Shown piece after piece: positions 39,216-49,368 of a stretch of 64,000 nt of DNA. Under the pieces are notes generated by a model that was not told where the DNA came from, did not search any database, and worked only from the letters and a program-made list of their open reading frames with translations. Source of the DNA: Bodo saltans (Eukaryota; Euglenozoa; Kinetoplastea; Eubodonida; Bodonidae); the NCBI GenBank assembly GCA_001460835.1, contig CYKH01001850.1, positions 1-64,000 on the forward strand, in the 5' to 3' direction. The translations under genes were made by a program, and so were the position numbers. Within the stretch, counting starts at the first letter, position 1. Each line of letters opens with the position of its first letter.

Positions 39216-40391
39216 ATGTCATCCTCAAACTACCATCCGTCAAGAGTTTCGTCGACTACATCGAATTTGACCTTCACAAAGCGAGTTGTAGGTTCGTCAT
39301 CAAGCAAGAAACCAAATGGACTGACGCAGCATAGTGGTGCCAGTGGCGCTGGAGGCGCGGGGTCGAAGCAAACTCAGCTTTGGAGTGCAGTTGCCCTCCA
39401 GCAACACATGCTTCGCTCCATTCAAGGCCTTCCCAACAATAAGCCTGCTCCTGTAAGGCAACCTGTTGACGGTGAGCAACCGAGACTGACCCTAGCTGAG
39501 CGCATGGGCTTGGTGGAAGCGCCCCCAGCACCCCCGACGGAAGACGAGTGGTCATTTGCTGTCGACAAATCAACTCACCGAAATGACTGTGGGAAAGAGT
39601 GTTCTATCTGCAAGTCTAGCTTTGTGAGCTCTCACACTTCCGCGCAGGTGATTCTCAGTTGTAGTCACGTGTTTCACGAGCAGTGCATCAAACAGTTCGA
39701 GAAATTCGCTCGAAGGGCGGGTGCAACCGCCAGCTGCCCATTATGTCGCTCATCGCGGTATCACAAACGAGTGTTTTATCAAGGGAAAGCACAAGTTCAA
39801 AATCATGCGGCAGCAAAAATACAAGCGATGGTACGAGGCTACTTTGCGAGAAAGCGCTACTTGAAGCTTCGCCTGCGATCAAACCCAAAATTCCGCATTG
39901 ACTATGCCGCTACGCAGCTGAAGGCAATTTCGGACACATACACGATTCGAGCAACGCTGCGCGAAAAGCAGTTGGATAAATTCTTGGATGATTTGGACTT
40001 GACTCGACAAAAGGCTCTCGCAGACATGTTTTCGAAACGCGACTGGGAAGATGTTAGAAATAAAGTTCTTTCGCGACACGATGGCCTTGAATGTCCTATT
40101 TGCATGGGAACCATCGACGCAGAGCAAGAAGTGGCCCCGACCTCCGCGAAACCCGGTGGAGGTGGTGGGCAACAGCGTCCGTCAGCACGGAGTGGACCAC
40201 ATGCATACATGCTGAGCTGTGCGCATTGCTTTCATGGTCCTTGTTTGCAAAGCTTTGAGTCATTTTCTGCTGCAAATGCTGCAGACGTTGCGAGTAGAAT
40301 ACCAGCAAGCGAAATGACAACGATATCCAACATTCCGAGATGCCCAGTGTGCAGGGCTGGCTACGCAAAGAGATCCCTTATTGACGAGTAA
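39216..40391 (+). CDS. RNF32-like protein: RING, IQ motif, RING
   Basis: A 391-aa putative E3 ubiquitin ligase. The N-terminal ~125 residues are low-complexity. RING-H2 number 1 (about 131-185) reads CSICKSSF, SCSHVFHEQCI, CPLCRSS. An IQ motif (AAAKIQAMVRGYFARKRY, about 200-217), a likely calmodulin or centrin site, follows. RING number 2 (about 290-385) reads CPICMGTI, LSCAHCFHGPCL, CPVCRAGY, with long Gly/Ala-rich inserts in its loops. This RING-IQ-RING order is the hallmark of RNF32, which is mostly found in ciliated organisms and testis. A flagellar role is therefore an attractive inference. The start is the first in-frame ATG. Confidence 0.88.
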   Translation: MSSSNYHPSRVSSTTSNLTFTKRVVGSSSSKKPNGLTQHSGASGAGGAGSKQTQLWSAVALQQHMLRSIQGLPNNKPAPVRQPVDGEQPRLTLAERMGLVEAPPAPPTEDEWSFAVDKSTHRNDCGKECSICKSSFVSSHTSAQVILSCSHVFHEQCIKQFEKFARRAGATASCPLCRSSRYHKRVFYQGKAQVQNHAAAKIQAMVRGYFARKRYLKLRLRSNPKFRIDYAATQLKAISDTYTIRATLREKQLDKFLDDLDLTRQKALADMFSKRDWEDVRNKVLSRHDGLECPICMGTIDAEQEVAPTSAKPGGGGGQQRPSARSGPHAYMLSCAHCFHGPCLQSFESFSAANAADVASRIPASEMTTISNIPRCPVCRAGYAKRSLIDE

Positions 40392-40616
40392 CCAATATCA
40401 GTTTTCTCTTTGTCACAGCGAACACGCACTTCAAGTCGAAATGAGTGGTTGTGTGCAGAGTCAAGTTGTAGAGTAGACGATCACAGTTTTATTGCTTGCG
40501 CATTACATTTGTTATTATTATTATTTGCGAGCGTTTCCATGTAGCCGTTGTGAGGCAAGCTTAACTTCTTCATATTTATGAAAAAGGGATATTTTCTTCA
40601 CAAAACAGCCTAACTG

Positions 40617-41573
40617 ATGCCTGTGGACTACTCTAAATGGGACAAGCTGCAGTACAGCGATGACGATGATCAAAGCGAAAATGAGGACAGCCTCGTCGAT
40701 AGCGAGGACGACGAGCCTGTGCACAGGGCACCTGCATCGTCATCAAGACCGCATAGTGAAGATTCGGGTGCGGGTCGTCGGCCTGTTGTGACACGTCTTG
40801 ACCACCCGTCCTCCATCTCCATCGGTCCAAGTGGTATTGAAGTTCAACATCCTCCACGGGCGACAGCTTCCCCATTTCTAGCTTCGCCACCGCAACGCTT
40901 TGCCCCTTCTTCACAAAACGAAACTGCCAATGCGGAGCCAGTCTCATCGACAGAACTTGTGTCAAAACAAGCGGACGATACTATTGACGACAATTGTGAT
41001 GATTTGGAAGACGACTTACTCATAACAAAACTCACAAGGAATGGACAAAAATGCGAGCGCTACTTTTGGTCTCAAACACGTGAGATGGCCACGTTCGTTG
41101 TTGTTCTGCCTGCTCTCACGATTCGAGGAGGTAACATTCACAATTTCTCCATTTCCTCGACCGGTTCGTCGGACGTGCCTGTTGACGGAGCAGCGCGTTT
41201 ATCATTTGCTGTGAGTACCCCCGCCACCGGCGTAGTCGAGAGATTTTCATTTTCTTTGCGATATCCAATTAAGGTTGATGAGGACATTATCGACGGATGT
41301 TGGCAGCTTCATACTCTTCCGACGCAGCAACTACGGCTACTGGTGATAGAGCTTCATAAAGATCCCATTGGTCATCAGTTGTACTTGTGGTGGGATAGAG
41401 CGTGTGTCGGAGAAACGCCCATTGACACAACGAAGCTGCAAGACAGGTCTCAGGAGAGGATGGCACCGTCGAGTGTGCAGCAAGTTTGGGATGAAGCTCA
41501 TGAAGAATTCAGAAGGCGCAATAAGGAGCGCCACCAGCGCAGCACTGGGGAAAATGAAGAGGAGAGTGCGTAA
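40617..41573 (+). CDS. NudC-like CS-domain protein
   Basis: A 318-aa protein. It begins MPVDYSKWDKLQYSDDDD, a start shared in style with Hsp90 co-chaperones, then an acidic, Ser-rich disordered region to about residue 140. The C-terminal CS/p23-like domain (about 143-270) shows the NudC features: a YFWSQT start, LRYPIKVDEDIIDGCWQL, and LYLWWDRACVGETPIDTTK. NudC domains end similarly with a WWPCVVKGEPEIDT-type motif. A helix rich in Glu/Arg closes the protein. It probably acts as an Hsp90-linked chaperone for cytoskeletal or dynein clients (family knowledge). The start is the first ATG in frame. Confidence 0.82.
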   Translation: MPVDYSKWDKLQYSDDDDQSENEDSLVDSEDDEPVHRAPASSSRPHSEDSGAGRRPVVTRLDHPSSISIGPSGIEVQHPPRATASPFLASPPQRFAPSSQNETANAEPVSSTELVSKQADDTIDDNCDDLEDDLLITKLTRNGQKCERYFWSQTREMATFVVVLPALTIRGGNIHNFSISSTGSSDVPVDGAARLSFAVSTPATGVVERFSFSLRYPIKVDEDIIDGCWQLHTLPTQQLRLLVIELHKDPIGHQLYLWWDRACVGETPIDTTKLQDRSQERMAPSSVQQVWDEAHEEFRRRNKERHQRSTGENEEESA

Positions 41574-41700
41574 CTTCAGGAAAATATTTCGAGTAAACTT
41601 CAAAGATTGGCGGGTTTTTTGATGTGTTTTATTGTAAAATGTAGTGTTGATTAAAGTCTTTGTTCTATGTTTTCGGTTTTATTATTTGATTCGCATTCTA

Positions 41701-41712
41701 CTTTTTTCAAAG
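41701..41712 (+). promoter_or_regulatory. Spliced-leader acceptor deciding the copine start
   Basis: The tract CTTTTTTCAAAG ends at AG 41711-41712. The open frame has an ATG at 41667 before this site and one at 41763 after it; the latter also matches the expected N-terminus of a copine. Confidence 0.55.
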
Positions 41713-41762
41713 CTAACTGGGAGAATCAAACACACAACCCCCACAACTGCGAAGGTTGCACG

Positions 41763-43307
41763 ATGGCGGCTTCAACTATCACGAAAGTAACTGTTTTCCT
41801 CAGCTGTGAGGGAGTTCCTGCACCAAGTTCACACAAGAAATTATGTGTCTCTTTGCAAGAACTAAACGGCGGTGGACAAGTGATTGCCAACACCACGACT
41901 CTCCCCAATGATATGGAGATTCAAGGAAGTTCAAAAATCGTTTTTCACACTCCACTTAGCGTGGAATATTTTTTTGAGACACGTCAGTTTATGCGGGTAT
42001 TGGTGCATGAACAAGGACAACAGGATCATCCTCTTTCTCATGCGACGTTTCAAATGTCGCACGTCATGACGTCACGCGATTTGATCAAGATTGTGTCACT
42101 TTCGTATCCAGCAGGGGCCACCATGACCATTACAGCGGTGGACCACTCGCTCACACGAGAGGACTTGTGTTCGCTCAAATTCCGTGCAGAAGGGTTTGAG
42201 GAGGGCTGCTTCTCCGCACCCAGTCCATTTTTTGTACTCTTCCGAGTGCTGAATACTGGGCAGCGTGTTCCTCTTCACAAAAGCGACGTTTCGAAATCTA
42301 CATGTGATCCAACTTGGGTGGGAATGCCTTCCATTCGCCTCGCTGAAATGATTGGTCGTGATCTGAATGAAAAGACACTCGACTTTCGCTGCTACGACAA
42401 AGGAATGTTCGGTGACAGTGATCTAGGTCACGTCATGCTCTCACTCAACGACTTGATTTCCGCCTCTGGGCAAGTCCCTAGAGTCAAATTCCCCCTTAAA
42501 ACGGGCAATACGATCATCACCGGGCACTTGAGTGTAGAATCGTGTGTGATACAGCACGCCATGACGTTTGTGAACCTCCTTTCGTCAGGGTGGCAAGTGA
42601 ACATGGTCGCTGCTGTAGACTTCACCGCGAGCAACGGCGACCCTCGTGATCACCGCTCACTGCATCACATGAACACTGAGACGCCCAACGAGTACATTCA
42701 AACCATCCGATCTGTAGGAGATATTGTGATGGAATATGACTCCGACAAAATGGTTGCAGGCTTTGGATTTGGCGCTGAATTGCCCGACAAGAGAACGTCG
42801 CATTTCTTTCATCTCAACATGCAGCCCGATCCGTATGTACATCAAATAGATGGCCTCATCGCTGCTTACATACACGCTCTGAGCATTGTGAAACTTTCAG
42901 GTCCAACGTACTTCGCCCCTACCATCCGAAACGTGTTGAACGGTGTGCGTCAAGCTGAAAAGGACCACGTCTACACAATCCTAGTCATGATGACTGATGG
43001 AGATATTTGCGATATGGACGACACAATAGACACCCTAGTAGAAGCTGATGATGCGGCGCTAAGTGTCATTATCGTTGGAGTAGGTAAGGAGTGTGATTTC
43101 CGTGCGATGGTGCAACTTGATGCTGATGACTCAACGTTGACGTCGAGGAAGGGACGAAAGTCGCGTCGCGATTTGGTTCAATTTGTTCCTATGAGGGAGT
43201 GGGCGCATCTACCACCGCATCGCTTCGCTGTAGAAGTTCTTCGCGAGGTTCCTACACAAGTGGAGCGATGGGCAGCAATTACTGGCATTACCGCTGCAGC
43301 TGTTTGA
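41763..43307 (+). CDS. Copine (two C2 domains and a vWA/copine domain)
   Basis: A 514-aa Ca2+-dependent phospholipid-binding protein. C2A covers about residues 5-125 and C2B about 130-270. The copine A domain begins MVAAVDFTASNGDPRD (MIDAS-type DxTxS, about 281) and contains MVAGFGFGAELPD and GPTYFAP, all typical. Several Asp positions in the C2 loops look retained (for example CYDKGMFGDSDLG), so Ca2+ binding is likely. No extra domains are fused. The protein is expected on the plasma membrane or phagosomes after a Ca2+ rise, which suits a phagotroph. The start is chosen as the ATG after the acceptor at 41712. Confidence 0.95.
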   Translation: MAASTITKVTVFLSCEGVPAPSSHKKLCVSLQELNGGGQVIANTTTLPNDMEIQGSSKIVFHTPLSVEYFFETRQFMRVLVHEQGQQDHPLSHATFQMSHVMTSRDLIKIVSLSYPAGATMTITAVDHSLTREDLCSLKFRAEGFEEGCFSAPSPFFVLFRVLNTGQRVPLHKSDVSKSTCDPTWVGMPSIRLAEMIGRDLNEKTLDFRCYDKGMFGDSDLGHVMLSLNDLISASGQVPRVKFPLKTGNTIITGHLSVESCVIQHAMTFVNLLSSGWQVNMVAAVDFTASNGDPRDHRSLHHMNTETPNEYIQTIRSVGDIVMEYDSDKMVAGFGFGAELPDKRTSHFFHLNMQPDPYVHQIDGLIAAYIHALSIVKLSGPTYFAPTIRNVLNGVRQAEKDHVYTILVMMTDGDICDMDDTIDTLVEADDAALSVIIVGVGKECDFRAMVQLDADDSTLTSRKGRKSRRDLVQFVPMREWAHLPPHRFAVEVLREVPTQVERWAAITGITAAAV

Positions 43308-43645
43308 ATGAAAATGTTTTGCTTTCTCGTTTATTTTTCTCCCCCCGTGTGCACTCAACAACAGTATGATCGGCCAATATTTTTGATCTCCGGCCTGATG
43401 GACCCCACCACAATTCCTTGTTGCTGACTTTTGACATTTCATTCTCTTGATTGCACCTTACCTACTCACCGCGATGTTTGTCATACTTGTTCAATGAAGC
43501 TGAAGAGACGTTCTGACGATTTCTCGTTCGATATTGTCTCTTTTCGACAGAAATAGCAATTATTATCGAGGGTCTACTTAGAGAAGTCATCATTGCTGCA
43601 TAATTGTCTTCACAGTCTCTCACAACTGTTTTATATCGAATAGAA
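43308..43645 (+). other. Intergenic spacer with acceptor
   Basis: About 340 bp. Pyrimidine-rich sequence ends in TCTTCACAG (AG 43614-43615), 30 bases before the ATG at 43646. No other feature seen. Confidence 0.4.
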
Positions 43646-45145
43646 ATGGACTTTGCATTTCTGGATCGCGTGTTCCCTCCCCCAGGGACGATGTACTCTG
43701 GAAATCGTCAGGTGCAGCTTGAACAAACCCTTACTATCAGTGGTGCGCCACTTGTTGACTGTCTCGCTGCAATGATGCAAATGATCCGCTCACAGCAGCG
43801 AATGATCGACGATCTTCAAGGTCAAATTGAAAACCAATCTCAGGATCAGATTCAGCGCATTGAGCGGCTAGAACGATACGTGTCACACTTGACCGTTGAT
43901 TTGAAATTAGATGAGCGTCCAGTTGCAGCTTATGGCCAGGGAGCAATGCCAACGATGGCAGACGCCGTTCGAACAGTTGAGTATCGTCTCACACAGCTTG
44001 AAAACAAGCGCCGCCAAAGTCTCCTTGCGCAGGTGGTCCGAATTGCGGATGATGCTCGACGACGCGATGCATTTCAACAGTGGTCGTTGGTTGCGCGAGC
44101 AAAGGGGATGATGCGGGATCTTACAATGGGTCAATCGAAACGTACTCGTCAAAGGTACTTTCAGAAATGGATGCGTTTCTTGGCAACGGCTAAGGCTGAC
44201 CAGGTGAACAAACGCCGCATTCGTGCACTTAACTACTTGTCAACGAAGAATGTTGTTCAACGGTATTATGACAAGTGGCGTCGATTCATTGAGATTTCGC
44301 AAGAAACGAAGGTTCGTATGCGTTTGGAGACAGCCATGAAAGTCGAAGGGATGGCCTCCGTTAGCAACCGTGCCCTCGCCCGTCAATACTTCTCGAAGCT
44401 TGTCTATTTTGTTGCTGAGTGCCGCACGATGCAATTCCGCGTGAAACAAGTCCTTGGAATGGAACAGCAGCGTTCCCGAGCAATTGCCGTTTCGTACTTC
44501 CAAAAGTGGATCTCGCATCATGCACTTGTTCAGCTTTTCCGCTCGCGTTCAGCGGTCGTCAACACGCAGAGTTCTCGTGCATTTCGCGCGCTCGCTCAAC
44601 GATACTTGGAAAAGTGGAAAGTATGCTCTCAGCGTCGCATCGTACGCAGACAAACACGCTCTGTTGTCCCTCGCTTACACCACGCGCAGCTGATCATCCT
44701 TGCACGTCGATACTTTGCGAAACTAGAAACATTCGCACGACTGAACGCTGAGCGTCGTGAAAAGGAAGCTATGCAGCTTGCTATTCAGCAACTCGCTCGC
44801 CGATGCGATTCGCTCGGAATTCAGCTCGATTTGGGTCTGCAAACGCTTTCTCACACTAACGGAGTGCTCTCGAAGGTCTTAGAGCACGTGTCGTTCAACT
44901 CCAGTTGGGAGCGCAAGCAAACCAGTCAATCGCCACCGCGCGAAACCGCACGGCACTCTTCCGAGTCGGTTGTGGTGTCTACAACCGAAGTCGTTCAAAC
45001 CTCTTTGCGAGGAGGCGGCTGGGGTGACAGCGATTTAGATGCGTGGGTTGCTGGGTCAGGGAGGCCCGGTGCGCAATCTGCAGAGGATCTCCTTCTTCAA
45101 CTCCGCACACGCCTGCAGAAAGTGAATGAACCATCATCATACTAG
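43646..45145 (+). CDS. Sfi1-like repeat protein, probable centrin-binding filament
   Basis: A 499-aa protein. Residues 35-80 form a short coiled coil. From about 140 to 375 there are at least seven repeats with the pattern aromatic-x-x-K-W/L-x-x-F: AFQQWSLVA, YFQKWMRFL, YYDKWRRFI, YFSKLVYFV, YFQKWISHH, YLEKWKVCS, YFAKLETFA. These resemble the Sfi1/hSFI1 centrin-binding repeats of basal bodies and spindle poles, each a single helix holding a Trp. The N-terminus starts MDFAFLDRVFPPPG. The C-terminus is low-complexity with a Trp motif (GGWGDSDLDAWV). A basal-body or filament role is inferred from the repeats. The start follows the CACAG acceptor. Confidence 0.78.
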   Translation: MDFAFLDRVFPPPGTMYSGNRQVQLEQTLTISGAPLVDCLAAMMQMIRSQQRMIDDLQGQIENQSQDQIQRIERLERYVSHLTVDLKLDERPVAAYGQGAMPTMADAVRTVEYRLTQLENKRRQSLLAQVVRIADDARRRDAFQQWSLVARAKGMMRDLTMGQSKRTRQRYFQKWMRFLATAKADQVNKRRIRALNYLSTKNVVQRYYDKWRRFIEISQETKVRMRLETAMKVEGMASVSNRALARQYFSKLVYFVAECRTMQFRVKQVLGMEQQRSRAIAVSYFQKWISHHALVQLFRSRSAVVNTQSSRAFRALAQRYLEKWKVCSQRRIVRRQTRSVVPRLHHAQLIILARRYFAKLETFARLNAERREKEAMQLAIQQLARRCDSLGIQLDLGLQTLSHTNGVLSKVLEHVSFNSSWERKQTSQSPPRETARHSSESVVVSTTEVVQTSLRGGGWGDSDLDAWVAGSGRPGAQSAEDLLLQLRTRLQKVNEPSSY

Positions 45146-45363
45146 ATTTCCCACTTGTACGTTGTATTGTTTTTAGCTGGAATGGACGGCTCCACTTGAT
45201 GTGTTGCTGCACGCTGCGATTCCTTTTCTTCTTTTCTAAGCTTTTTTTCCTCACTTGTACTTTTCAACTGCGACAACAAGACAACCATCAACCAAAACAA
45301 GACTGTGTGTTTCCTCATTAGAATTAGTGCTTGGCTGACAACAGAAATCACTGTTTTCAGAAA

Positions 45364-47715
45364 ATGGCTGCAGTTACAGCACCAGTTCAAGTTGACGAGT
45401 CACTTGTTCAGTTTACATCGTCGGTAGGAACCAAACGGCTAGCTAGCGTACTACGTCAATTGTCACACAATGCTGCTGTTAACGCTCGTGTGATTGTATC
45501 CCTTCAACACACCCTTGAAGAATTCCGAACCACTGCTTCACAACAACACGAAACGCTACTAACACGACTTGACAATGAAACACGTCTCCGCTTAGAGCTC
45601 GAGCACACAGTCCAAGACCAAAGAAAGCGAATTGACAAATTTGAAAAGACCTTTGCTCTTCAAGAAACCGTAGATGAACATGTGAAAGATCTTAACACAA
45701 AAATTCAGCGTGCTCTGTCCTTTATTCAAGAAATTGAAGATGGATCTGGTGAGCGTGTCACGAAGTTTGTGGGAGGTTATATTCAAGCATTTGTGCCAAA
45801 GTGGTACGCAGGCGTGTCTGGTGAAATGATGGAATGGGTAAAGAATCTCGTTCAAGAGTCCTCAGACGATGCTGCTTCAAGCCTCGACCGGCGCGGTGCG
45901 GAGAGTGATGAAAAGGCAGAGCAAGAACTGTTGAAGGCTCAAGCGAATATTTTTCAGCAACTTCATAGGTTAAACGAAGAGCGTCGAAAAGAAATTTCGA
46001 AGACGCGCACGGAGATTTACGACCGCTTCACTGAATCTGACAACCGAACCGATCACCTCATTGCACAGTCGAAACACGTTCAAGAAAAACGTCATAGCAC
46101 AACTCGTCGCCGACTGCGAGCCATTGAAGAGTCAGCATGTGCACTACGAACTACAATGTGCGTCGATGATGGTCTTTGCCGTGAACTTCACAACCTTCTC
46201 GTCAATCATACGTTCCCTGAAGGAGATCCACGGTGTAGCGCCGCAAAAGTGTCATCATCAGCAGAAGTCGTTCCAGACGAGAAAGATGCAGACCACGCAG
46301 TTCCAGGTGAACAACGAGGACACGATGTCGAGGAGTTGTTTCAGAGGCTAAGTGCGGATGATTGTGCGCGTGATGTACGAGTTCGACGTGTTGCACAAAC
46401 GCCGCATTTTGTTGCTCAAAGAACAATGTTGCAGAAAGAGTTCTCGGAGCGGATGGATTTTCTCAAGACAGATCTTCATAACGATTTGGTGTCTGAGATA
46501 TTCGACCTGCAGCGCGAAATCCGTGGTAAGGTAGGTACCAACAAACTTGGAGAGCTTCTCGACCAGTACCGCGACGAAGGGCTGTATGCAAACGTGAAAT
46601 TTCTTATGCAAGACATGAATGAAATCAAGATCAACAAGGTGGATATGGTTCTGTTTGTCGAAGGTTTACGATCCAAAGCCGACGTTCGCGTGATGGACAC
46701 CAAAGTTGACAAAACGCTCGTCACTACCCAAATCGAAACGATTGAACGTAAGCTAGATGACATGGTGACATCTACCACGAGAACTGAGCATCGCATCATG
46801 CGCATGGAGAACCAAATGAACGCCCCTCGCAGAGGTACTGTGACTGCGATCGCGTCCGCCCCTGTTAGGCATCACAACAACAACAACCATCATCATAGTC
46901 AGTCTGGAGGAGGAGATGTTGCACCTCCGATGATTGAAGACCGAGTAGGCTCGTCAAAAGGTGGAAAGTTAATCCGTGGCAATCGGCGATTAAGTGCAGC
47001 TGGAGCATACAACTCGCCGTATCGACGAAACAGCGTCAGTCCGAACAACGAGGAGTGGACTGATCCGTTTGCTCCGACGAGTTCTTCCGTTCTGCGGCCT
47101 CAAACTGGCGGCAGCCCAACGACAGCGAACGGCAACGGTGGAGGGAACATTCAAGATACCATTGATCAAATGCTTGAACGTGGTTTCCCTGCTCAAGTTG
47201 TGGTACCTGAATCCACACGCGATATTTCACGGCTGCACCACAGTGTTGTCAAGACCTCCCATGAGAAGCAAGTTGCCGTGATTATTGGAGAAGAAGACCC
47301 GGATGTGGAGGGTGTCACCCACCACCCGTCAGTACCAACAGTGATGCGAGTCTCTTCGTCTCCTTCCTCTGGAACTAACGCCAAGCATGCCGTGATCGCA
47401 GAGGGTCTTCATTTAACCTCGCCGCGAAAAGCGCCGTCATCTGCTATCAGCACTGGAAGCACCAAGCGGCAGCCATCTGCTCAAGGCGCACCGACTACGA
47501 CTGGCAGTGCTCGACCTACTTCAACTTCAGACCGTATGGCCACTTCATCGTCACTCACAGCTTCGAAGATTGGACCAGGTATGATCGGGCCTGGGATGAT
47601 CCCTATGACCAAGGCTCAAGAAGCATATTGTGCTGCGCTAGAAACAGACCCTCCTCAAAGCAGCGGAATTGGGTTTGCAATTGGAATGAAATATGGAGAG
47701 AAAAGAGATTATTGA
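45364..47715 (+). CDS. Large coiled-coil protein of unknown function
   Basis: A 783-aa protein. Coiled coils are visible from about 20-125 (LEHTVQDQRKRIDKFEK), 180-250 and 330-475, with a short conserved-looking segment between (GGYIQAFVPKWYAG, near 140). The C-terminal 300 residues are Ser/Pro/Gly-rich with an Asn/His run (HHNNNNHHHS, about 504) and end with GIGFAIGMKYGEKRDY. It has no membrane helix. The composition suggests a cytoskeletal or flagellar protein, but I recognise no family. The ATG follows CTGTTTTCAG by three bases, which would make a very short 5' UTR; an earlier AG near 45320 is possible. Confidence 0.75.
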   Translation: MAAVTAPVQVDESLVQFTSSVGTKRLASVLRQLSHNAAVNARVIVSLQHTLEEFRTTASQQHETLLTRLDNETRLRLELEHTVQDQRKRIDKFEKTFALQETVDEHVKDLNTKIQRALSFIQEIEDGSGERVTKFVGGYIQAFVPKWYAGVSGEMMEWVKNLVQESSDDAASSLDRRGAESDEKAEQELLKAQANIFQQLHRLNEERRKEISKTRTEIYDRFTESDNRTDHLIAQSKHVQEKRHSTTRRRLRAIEESACALRTTMCVDDGLCRELHNLLVNHTFPEGDPRCSAAKVSSSAEVVPDEKDADHAVPGEQRGHDVEELFQRLSADDCARDVRVRRVAQTPHFVAQRTMLQKEFSERMDFLKTDLHNDLVSEIFDLQREIRGKVGTNKLGELLDQYRDEGLYANVKFLMQDMNEIKINKVDMVLFVEGLRSKADVRVMDTKVDKTLVTTQIETIERKLDDMVTSTTRTEHRIMRMENQMNAPRRGTVTAIASAPVRHHNNNNHHHSQSGGGDVAPPMIEDRVGSSKGGKLIRGNRRLSAAGAYNSPYRRNSVSPNNEEWTDPFAPTSSSVLRPQTGGSPTTANGNGGGNIQDTIDQMLERGFPAQVVVPESTRDISRLHHSVVKTSHEKQVAVIIGEEDPDVEGVTHHPSVPTVMRVSSSPSSGTNAKHAVIAEGLHLTSPRKAPSSAISTGSTKRQPSAQGAPTTTGSARPTSTSDRMATSSSLTASKIGPGMIGPGMIPMTKAQEAYCAALETDPPQSSGIGFAIGMKYGEKRDY

Positions 47716-47910
47716 GCACGGGCATCAATACAATATCTGGAATTCGACAATGAAAAGTGTTTATGTACTATACCTTTCCGTCCATTTTAGCATCAAACAG
47801 AATGTACATTTTTCATCAAAATTCGTTTCGTCACTTTGACTATTCAGTCATTGATTATTTGGGTCCCCCTTCGAAACTTTTTTCCATTGCTTGCAATCAC
47901 AATCTCAGCA

Positions 47911-49077
47911 ATGAGCTCCCTGACTGAACAGCTTTTCGGCTCCGGAAGCGCCGACGGATCTGCACCGGCGTTCAATGCGGCAAAGAAAACCAACTTGGAT
48001 CTTTTTGCCGTGGCACCGCAAGTGAAAAAGGAGTCACGCCGCGAGAAGCGCCGACGACAAGAAGAGGAAGCTCTTGGCGTCAAGAGTGAATCAAAAGGAA
48101 AGAGTAACACTCTCCTTGATAACGTGGAGCTTATTCCCGTTCCTGAAAAGGAATCTGCCTCCCGTCACGCCGCCCCCAAGCGCTTGCGCCACGCGTTGCA
48201 CCGCGATAACGAAGAAGAAAAGCGCACTGTGTTTATTGGCAATCTGCCCAACGACATTGACAAAAAGGAGATTCTGAAAGCGTTTAAAGATTGCGGAGAC
48301 ATCGAGAGTGTACGCATTCGCAATCAAGCCCTTGAAGAAGAGAGAGAAAAGAAGCGTGGACGCGCTGTGCGAGTGCTGCGTGGCGAGCTCAAGAAGGGAG
48401 ACCAATATTCAGCATCAGGTTTCATTCTGTTCAAGAAGCAACACTCCACGGTGAATGCGCTTGCTAAGTCTGGCCTTGTCATCTCCGGTCGTCACGTTTT
48501 TGTTACCCGTGTTGATGACGAAGCTAAGTCCTTCCCTCCGCAGACATCAATCTTCCTTGGAAACCTTTCCTACGACACCAACGAAGAGCAAGTATGGCAG
48601 TACTTCGTGGACCACGGAGTTGCCGATGTGCGTCGAGTGCGCTTGGTACGCGACAAAGAGACCGGAGTTGGGAAGGGCTTCGGCTATGTTGAGTTTGCAA
48701 AGCCTGACTCCGCAAACAGAGCCATCACAACGCGCGGCGATCCGCTTAATGGGCGTGACGTTCGCATTTGTCACGTCACGAAAGACAAGAAGATTGCCAG
48801 TAAGAAAACTCAGCGACGAGAAATTCGGAAGAACGTGAACGCTGCAGCTGTCTCTAGCGGTCCAATGAAGCCAGGGCAGCAACGCGCCGTCAGAGTACAA
48901 CGCGAAGTAGTTGACACGCCAAGCTGGATGGGCTTGGCCACAAACCCTCGAAAGAAATTAGCTCGCGATCTCCGACCTCTCATTACGGATAGCGGCCCAA
49001 AGAAGTCCAAGAGAGACGCTCAAAGGTCGCGATCAGGTCCACCGAAGAAGGCTCCCCCAAAGAAACCGTCGTCGTAA
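47911..49077 (+). CDS. Two-RRM nucleolar protein, RBM34/Nop12-like
   Basis: A 388-aa RNA-binding protein. RRM1 begins RTVFIGNLPND (RNP2, about 106) and carries a Lys/Arg-rich insert before its last strands. RRM2 begins SIFLGNLSYDTNEEQVWQYF (about 213) and has the RNP1 sequence GKGFGYVEF (about 253). The N-terminus is acidic/basic mixed, and the C-terminus is Lys/Pro-rich (PKKAPPKKPSS). The spacing of two RRMs, the first interrupted by a basic loop, is that of RBM34 and yeast Nop12, which act in pre-60S rRNA folding. The start is two bases after AATCTCAG or, if an upstream AG near 47847 is used, after a longer UTR. Confidence 0.85.
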   Translation: MSSLTEQLFGSGSADGSAPAFNAAKKTNLDLFAVAPQVKKESRREKRRRQEEEALGVKSESKGKSNTLLDNVELIPVPEKESASRHAAPKRLRHALHRDNEEEKRTVFIGNLPNDIDKKEILKAFKDCGDIESVRIRNQALEEEREKKRGRAVRVLRGELKKGDQYSASGFILFKKQHSTVNALAKSGLVISGRHVFVTRVDDEAKSFPPQTSIFLGNLSYDTNEEQVWQYFVDHGVADVRRVRLVRDKETGVGKGFGYVEFAKPDSANRAITTRGDPLNGRDVRICHVTKDKKIASKKTQRREIRKNVNAAAVSSGPMKPGQQRAVRVQREVVDTPSWMGLATNPRKKLARDLRPLITDSGPKKSKRDAQRSRSGPPKKAPPKKPSS

Positions 49078-49368
49078 TAAGGTACATTTTACTTCCAATT
49101 AACATGACCTCGAGTAAACCAATGTTGATGATGCACAAATTTTGCTGGCTGTGTAACTGCAACCCTTGAAGTTGATTCTTTTTCTGTTTGTTTTTTTTTT
49201 TGTGTTTAAGATTTAAAGCAGTAAGGAAAAGAACCCTCGTTAGATTGGAGCAATCTTGAGGTTCTTAGTGAAAATTTAGGCAGTGATTCGATCGATTTAC
49301 TTAGCTCGCAACAAAAACAACTTTGTGACCTCTCACTTCGATCGCGACAACTTCTTTGCAACGAAGTC

